A stretch of 30,848 bases of DNA, from positions 283,229 through 314,076 of the forward strand of contig BFEA01000170.1 in assembly GCA_003427395.1 (NCBI GenBank), given 5' to 3'. The DNA is from Chara braunii (Eukaryota; Streptophyta; Charophyceae; Charales; Characeae). Both the position numbers and the translations under genes were made by a program. This document shows, piece by piece, positions 26,429-30,848 of the stretch (position 1 is the stretch's first letter; the number at the start of each line of letters is the position of its first letter). Under the pieces are notes generated by a model. The model worked only from the letters and a program-made list of their open reading frames with translations, was not told where the DNA came from and did no database searches.

Positions 26429-26500
<72 letters not shown>
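26429..26500 (+). repeat. (CA)n microsatellite
   Basis: About 36 CA dinucleotides, preceded by imperfect ACACACGCACAAA. Confidence 0.97.
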
Positions 26501-26501
<1 letters not shown>

Positions 26502-27220
26502 CAGAATGCTGAGTTGGTGGGTTGCCCAGTTCTCTCAGGGGTATTGCAAACTTTGGGCGACGTGGCAAGTCCTTAACGAGTCCTTATCCATCGTCAGTCA
26601 AATGCATCCTGGACGGAATGTCTGTCCAGGTTCAATCTCCTCCTGATGAGTCAGTGAAAGTCTGACGAAACAGTCTGGCACAGTCCTGAGCAGTAAATGA
26701 AAAAAAAAAAGTTCAATGGTTATTGGGGGGAGAGCAGGAAACCAGCAAATGCACCTTGGGCTTCTGCTGAGAGAAAGAATAAAGTACAATAAAGTTGAAT
26801 AAACTCGTCAATTTCAGTCAGAGTCCCAACATGCCCAGCCTTCCTTTTTTGCTACTGCAACCCAAACGTGTGAAAGAAGAGAGGGCTCTACTTTACAAGG
26901 GTACAGAGAAATATAGAGAAAATACGGATTACAGAGATCCCCAGAAGAGGAAAGCAAAACTTCAGGAGTTCCGTAGATTTCTAAATGATATAACTCCAGT
27001 GATTTACAATATTGCACATCTAGGCGTACCATATTTACCTTGCAAGCGAAACGAGCGATAGCGAAATGACAGAAATCCAGAATGCAAAATCACATTGAAA
27101 TTTGAAACCCAGAAAGTCCAACGCTGTCCAGAAAGCAGAAATGCACTGATATCAGTGCCTATAAGGCTATAACCAAAAGGCCTCAGGTAATTCAGAATCG
27201 TTTGAGTTCGTTCATCCAGT
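26501..27220. other. Unassigned sequence
   Basis: No recognised element. An 88-codon open frame at 26795-27061 (plus) looks protein-like in composition (REN, KLQEFRRFLNDIT) but matches no family I know and has no supporting splice or promoter signals. Confidence 0.4.
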
Positions 27221-27312
27221 GGCATGCGGACTCGAACTCAGGTCTGCATATCAACAGTTCATCGGTGTACCAACCAACAGTTCAATGCTGCTTATTCTAC
27301 CAGTAGTCCTGT
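27221..27312 (-). repeat. tRNA-like repeat (SINE-type head), minus strand
   Basis: On the minus strand: AGAATAAGCAGCATTGAACT, GTTGGTTGGTACACCGATGA, ATGCAGACC, and the B box TGAGTTCGAGTCC at 27228-27240. The same order (AGAATGCTGC.., GTCGGTACACCCCTGAAC, ATACAGACC, GAGTTC) is present at 29475-29566, so the two are copies of one repeat. The acceptor ends do not pair, which excludes a normal tRNA gene. Confidence 0.6.
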
Positions 27313-27500
27313 AGCCAATGAGGAGGCATTCTAAGGAGTATTACACCCCACTTGTAAAGCACCGATACAGCATCCGACCCTCGCTTTTCCCAACGCTGCT
27401 GACTTCTGCCCCGCGCCAAGTGCTGCTGGACTGGTGCAGGCATAAAATCGCATCGTTTTCCCTGGCAGCGCCAGCCTTCTCCTTTGGGGGCAGCCGAGGT
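27313..27500. other. Unassigned sequence
   Basis: No recognised element. Confidence 0.3.
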
Positions 27501-27547
27501 CCCCCCCCCCAAAGCCCCCCCCAAACCCCCCCCCAAACCCCCCCCCC
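27501..27547 (-). repeat. G8-10 / TTT repeat with quadruplex potential
   Basis: On the plus strand: C10, AAAG, C8, AAA, C9, AAA, C10. The minus strand therefore has four G-tracts of 8-10 with short T-rich loops, an ideal intramolecular G-quadruplex. It is not the plant telomere repeat TTTAGGG. Confidence 0.95.
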
Positions 27548-27550
27548 AAA

Positions 27551-28420
27551 GGAGACGCAGCGTGTTAACCGCCGCGTCGGAGCAGAAGGGAGGCTTACAT
27601 AGCCATCCAAAATGCACTGCTGGAGGTTCACTGTTCATCACGGTATAATAACTACTCAACATTCTACATGCACTTGGACACCTTCGATGACCAGGTGCAT
27701 TCGGAGGAGTGCAACATTTCGAATGTATCGGGACCATTCTGAGCTCCAGGTAGATATCGAGTGTGGTGCAGTGGAGCAGGGCCTCGCCTAATCGCTGTAG
27801 CTAAAGCGCAGGTGTACGGTATTGCCTCGATCCTGGAGGACTGTTGGCAGTCGCACCTACCATCTTCACCCGAATACAACGCCCGGTCATTGCAGCTGCA
27901 TTTGGTGCACCTTTCAGACCAGATGCAGTGATAATGACCGGGGGGGTTTATCGGGGTGAAGAGGGCAGTCACGGAACAGAGGCCTATCCCAAAAAGCATC
28001 GTTTGGAGACAAGCATACCTCCGTCTCTCCTCTCCGCCCCCCCCCCCCCAAATAGAACGTGAGATCACTATCGCTGTGTCTAGACTTAATAGTCGCTCCA
28101 AAAAAACAGGCATAATGACCGTACATTCTATTCCGGGGAAAACGGTAGGCGAGCTAAAGATAGGAGCTTGAGGCGGCAAGACCAGCATGGTGTAACGTTA
28201 ATGAAACCATGGCTCGCTACTTCCTGTTTCTGTCGCAAACTCTTTTTGTGGTGGTATAACGCACAGTCAGGCCACCTGAATTATTAAGCGCGCACCATCA
28301 TCTCACCAGACACCGACACCTGGATTTCGTTAACTGCGATAACCCAGCCCGGAGTCGTTTGCCATCGATTGTCATGCAGGTAGTATGCAGCGACGACAAC
28401 AGAAGTAGAAGCCCCAGGGA
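27551..28420. other. Unassigned sequence
   Basis: A minus-strand open frame of 174 codons (27664-28188) contains several Cys residues but no recognisable domain. A C14 run lies at about 28037-28050. I see no supportable gene. Confidence 0.4.
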
Positions 28421-28448
28421 CGGTTTTTTTTTTTTTTTTTTTTTTTTT
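28421..28448 (+). repeat. Poly(T) run
   Basis: T26 at 28423-28448, followed by AATAAAG. It could be the poly(A) of a minus-strand retroposed fragment, but no element body is recognised next to it. Confidence 0.9.
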
Positions 28449-28536
28449 AATAAAGAGAAGGCATGCACTGACGGCAGAAACTCCACAAAGATGTAATCCT
28501 CGTCAGTGAAAGTACGGGCCTCGCTCCACTACCCAA

Positions 28537-28572
28537 CACTCTACATGAAGGTGCCCAAGTGCATGTAGAGTG
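28537..28572. repeat. Perfect 11 bp inverted repeat
   Basis: CACTCTACATG (28537-28547) and CATGTAGAGTG (28562-28572) enclose a 14-nt loop. Confidence 0.9.
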
Positions 28573-28660
28573 CTGTGTAGCGGACGGAAGGACATACCGA
28601 CTGACCGCAGGACGGAATGACAGACGGAGTGACGAACCCACAGACCGGCCGATCGACCAA

Positions 28661-28740
28661 CCAGCACACAGACAAACAGACAAACAGACAGACAAACGGA
28701 CAGACAAACAGACAAACAAACAGACAGACAGACAGACAAG
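28661..28740 (+). repeat. Imperfect CAGACAAA minisatellite
   Basis: CAGACAAA and CAGA units alternate over about 80 bases; the preceding 28590-28660 is a degenerate ACCGACnG-like prelude. Ser/Val/Cys-rich peptides on the minus strand are repeat products. Between 28741 and 29140 only A-rich runs, including (AAAAAG)n at 28868-28893, are seen. Confidence 0.92.
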
Positions 28741-29140
28741 AACACAAACAAGCACAGGTGACGGTGGAACAAATGCATACCAAGAAAAAAAAAAAGAAGA
28801 AAAAAAAAAAAGCGACCTGGACTGGAGGCTGACTGATCCAATACAGCTATACATTAAAGCTTTCTGACGAAAAAGAAAAAGAAAAAGAAAAAGATAGCCA
28901 ACACCAAAAAGTTGAAAAACTTCCAAAAGAGTTAAAAAAAAAAAAAAGAAAGGCAACAAGAAAAACTTCAAAAGGGAGCACACCACACCGACCTCCTCCG
29001 CTGGCCCAACGAGAAACAGACGGAACCCCCAGAACACAACCCAAACCTTCACTCTCAGAGCTAGCTGATATTCAGGCTGACGATCTTCCAAGGATACTGC
29101 AGAGGAGGCGGTCTACCTCCCGCAAGCTCCCACCAACCCC

Positions 29141-29141
29141 C

Positions 29142-29189
<48 letters not shown>
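29141..29189 (+). repeat. Poly(C) run, about 46 bases
   Basis: An almost uninterrupted C tract at about 29143-29189, preceded by CAACCCCCAA. The flanking CT-rich sequence extends the pyrimidine bias to about 29220. Confidence 0.97.
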
Positions 29190-29192
<3 letters not shown>

Positions 29193-29324
29193 TCTTCCCC
29201 TGCCCCTTCCTCCCACCCTTTCAACAGGGAGACGATTGATGAGATTTGAAAAATCCGACAGGATGGTCAAATGGAAAACGAGGAGTTCAAATTACATTAA
29301 AAAAATATAATAATTCTCACTCAC

Positions 29325-29438
29325 CTTATCCTGGACTGCATTGTTGATTACGATACTGCAGTCCCGTTTCAAATGCCCAACTTGCCCGCAATTATGACAC
29401 GTGGGTGGGCTCCACGTCCTGTCATCGCAAGCGGCTCC
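29325..29438 (-). CDS. Candidate internal exon with a CCHC zinc knuckle
   Basis: On the minus strand a 3' splice site (CACCTGTTGTCCTCAG ending at 29439) and a strong 5' splice site (GATAAG followed by GTGAGTGAG at 29324 and below) bound a 114-base, 38-codon exon in phase 0 at both ends. It encodes GAACDDRTWSPPT, then CHNCGQVGHLKRDC (CX2CX4HX4C), then SIVINNAVQDK. The open frame runs through both junctions, so the frame is not forced by the splice model. The candidate exon at 26294-26362 is in compatible phase. Upstream exons would lie to the right or outside the window. A CNBP-like nucleic-acid-binding protein is possible; a transposon-derived origin cannot be excluded. Confidence 0.5.
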
Positions 29439-29474
29439 CTGAGGACAACAGGTGTCAGCCAAAGGTGCATTTCT

Positions 29475-29566
29475 CATTAGTGGATTTCAGAACTCAGCAC
29501 CTGGTCTGTATTTCAATAGTTTGTTCAGGGGTGTACCGACTGAGCTAGGCCGAGCAGCATTCTCAT
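29475..29566 (-). repeat. tRNA-like repeat (SINE-type head), minus strand
   Basis: The minus strand reads CGGCCTAGCTCAGTCGGTAC, a good A box (29537-29548), then CACCCCTGAAC and ATACAGACC, and a degraded B box (TGAGTTCTGAAATCC at 29482-29496). The copy at 27221-27312 shares the layout. It lies directly upstream of the candidate exon at 29325-29438. Confidence 0.65.
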
Positions 29567-30165
29567 TAATAATTTTACTTGTTTTTGCTTTTTATTCCAT
29601 ACCATCTATGTTTTTGGGTCGAGGATGGTTCAGGACTTATTTGAAGTTATTTCAAGTGTTTTTAACTCTTTTTCTTCTTCTTCTTTTTTTTTCTTCAAAA
29701 TTTCATGTCTATCTTTGGGTCAACGATGCCTCATATATAGCACTCGAGTCTCAAAACGATAATTCACACAACTTACACACAGTAGATAGCACGCGGTTGC
29801 AGTGCACACAGTGGACAAAACAAGGTCGTAGTACATCCTGCTTTGCAGCAGGCAAAGAACGTCCAAAAGAAAATCTGATGTCACTGCATTTGATTTTTTG
29901 AGCACGAACGACCTAAGAGCAGTGAGCTATGTTCATGCTAGGAAAAAAAGCAGCAACCTAGCCTTAACTGTGGCCAGGTTCGTCATTTCCTAGCACAGAC
30001 ATACCACCCACCACACAGTGGAGCCTGCCTGCCTGTCGTACGCTACCACAAACTAGGTCACTCTGGGTGGCCTTTTGGGGAAACCTTTGGACAAACCATG
30101 CTCTTTTTGAAGGGGGGGGGGGTGTGGAGGGGGGGCACGGGGTGTACATTGTGCATAGCGAAAAA
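29567..30165. other. Unassigned sequence
   Basis: T-rich at 29570-29705, otherwise ordinary; a G11 run lies at about 30112-30122. No gene is recognised. Confidence 0.4.
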
Positions 30166-30397
30166 TACTCTCCTTTTTCCATTCACATCTGAACCAATAC
30201 GTGACTCACGATATCCAACACCATTAAAACATCACGATATCAAACACCAAGACACAGCAGCAAAAGAGGGAGCCAACTTTTCAATTGTGACTTGCCAATA
30301 TACGAGCACAGGACACGTGCAAAGCAAGTCGCAAACTACTCTCCTTTTTTCCATTCACATCTGGACTAGCAGCAAAAGAGGGAGGCACTTTTTGTCA
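30166..30397 (+). repeat. Direct repeat, first unit longer by ~60 bases
   Basis: TACTCTCCTTTTTCCATTCA and AGCAGCAAAAGAGGGAG occur at 30166-30281 and again at 30337-30395. In the first unit they are separated by an extra stretch that itself contains two copies of ACGATATCMAACACCA (about 30208 and 30234). Confidence 0.85.
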
Positions 30398-30484
30398 CTA
30401 CCTAATACCTATAAACGTGACGAGCCTCGCACAGAATATGAAACCGTGGTACTCGTCAACTGTGGATTCTGTTCCCAAACACTC

Positions 30485-30811
30485 GCCCAGCCGCCTGGTC
30501 GCGGGGGGACCTCCCCAGCTGGGTGCCACACAGCCCCAGGGCAGACAAATGAAAGAAAATACTAATAATAAAATAAATTTAAATAACGATAATACATATT
30601 AAAATATCTGCCAAAGAAAAACTATGCTGTATAGAACTGCAATGCAAAGAACTTTTGCCTGAGTGTCGTCAACTCAGAACTCCGTACTGAATCAAAGACA
30701 TAAAAAAAGAAAAAAAGAAAAAAAAATTGAACTAAGCTTTACTAATGCACCCACCTTGAATCCCTTTCAAGTCCGTTCAGGGCCCATTTATATAACCCCC
30801 TTCTCCCCCCC

Positions 30812-30848
<37 letters not shown>
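30485..30848 (-). repeat. TATA-bearing dispersed repeat, copy 3, ending in poly(G) at the window edge
   Basis: On the minus strand: a poly(G) run from the window end (30800-30848 reads as C on the plus strand), GGGGGTTATATAAATGGGCC near 30789, TGAAAGGGATTCAAGG, an A/T-rich stretch, then the core GACACTCAGGCAAAAGTTC and TTTGCATTGCAGTTCTATAC (about 30667-30626), and a GC-rich end with CCCAGCTGGGG. It is more diverged than copies 1 and 2. The poly(C) at the edge may reach beyond the window. Confidence 0.65.
30800..30848 (+). repeat. Poly(C) run at the end of the window
   Basis: More than 40 consecutive C, preceded by CTTCTCCCCCCCTC. The window stops inside it, which may reflect an assembly limit. 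Confidence 0.97.

Noticed and set aside
26795-27061. 88-codon plus-strand frame
   Set aside because: It is plausible in composition but has no recognised family, start context or splice signals, and its length is within chance for this window.
27664-28188. Cys-containing 174-codon frame on the minus strand as another zinc-knuckle exon
   Set aside because: The cysteines (CTKCSCN..) do not fit CX2CX4HX4C and no paired splice signals were found.
28540-28580. Minus-strand peptide ALGHLHVEC as a third zinc knuckle
   Set aside because: The GHLxxxxC half matches, but the two leading Cys are His and Leu, and the bases are part of an 11 bp inverted repeat.
28590-28740. CRISPR-like array in the CAGACA repeats
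   Set aside because: There are no spacers between regular repeats; it is an imperfect 4- to 8-base minisatellite in a eukaryotic context.
28447-29091. 214-codon minus-strand frame rich in Cys, Val, Ser and Leu
   Set aside because: It is read through the minisatellite and A-rich runs; it has no domain and no complexity outside them.

Overview
This is a repeat-dense eukaryotic nuclear window. It is probably from a plant or streptophyte alga: the dominant elements are L1-type LINEs whose second ORF ends in a plant-type reverse-transcriptase zinc-binding (zf-RVT) domain. That assignment rests on family type only. There is no bacterial gene organisation and no intact protein-coding gene. Microsatellites, long poly(C) and poly(A) runs and one 545-base assembly gap are frequent.

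Layout. Positions 1-2,280 hold the 3' part of a SINE, a degenerate direct repeat, and a ~490 bp terminal-inverted-repeat element (1506-1993) with a LINE 3' tail lodged in its left arm. Positions 2,280-9,465 hold one old plus-strand LINE (LINE-h). It is split by a younger, 5'-truncated LINE of the same family (LINE-i, 2753-4872, flanked by 16 bp target duplications that match at 14 positions). It is split again, inside its reverse transcriptase, by a 367 bp hAT-like MITE (6450-6816, perfect 8 bp duplication). Positions 9,466-12,121 hold unassigned DNA, a short GC-rich repeat in three copies, another truncated LINE tail, a (TC)n tract and the gap. Positions 12,122 to about 19,300 hold the best-preserved LINE (LINE-C, minus strand), with a gag-like ORF1, endonuclease, reverse transcriptase, zf-RVT and a C-terminal region. 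Its lesions can be listed one by one: a 20 bp duplication, one A-run frameshift and six premature stops in ORF2, five of them TGA.

Positions 19,300-24,250 contain a complete 405 bp tRNA-derived SINE with a perfect 12 bp duplication, sitting inside a short TIR element. They also hold two copies of a dispersed repeat with a TATA-like box on the minus strand and a 134-nt near-perfect hairpin. Positions 24,250-30,848 hold a ~750 bp polypurine tract, many microsatellites, poly(C) tracts, tRNA-like repeats and a third copy of the TATA-bearing repeat running to the window edge. They also hold two minus-strand segments that each encode a CCHC zinc knuckle next to plausible splice signals. These are the only hint of a host gene.

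The parts form a transposition history rather than a pathway. The LINE family is autonomous in type and supplies the machinery that makes poly(A)-tailed 3' fragments. Its 3' tail carries a recurrent stem-loop with some compensatory changes, a candidate recognition structure for its reverse transcriptase. The SINE and the MITEs are non-autonomous elements that need enzymes encoded elsewhere.
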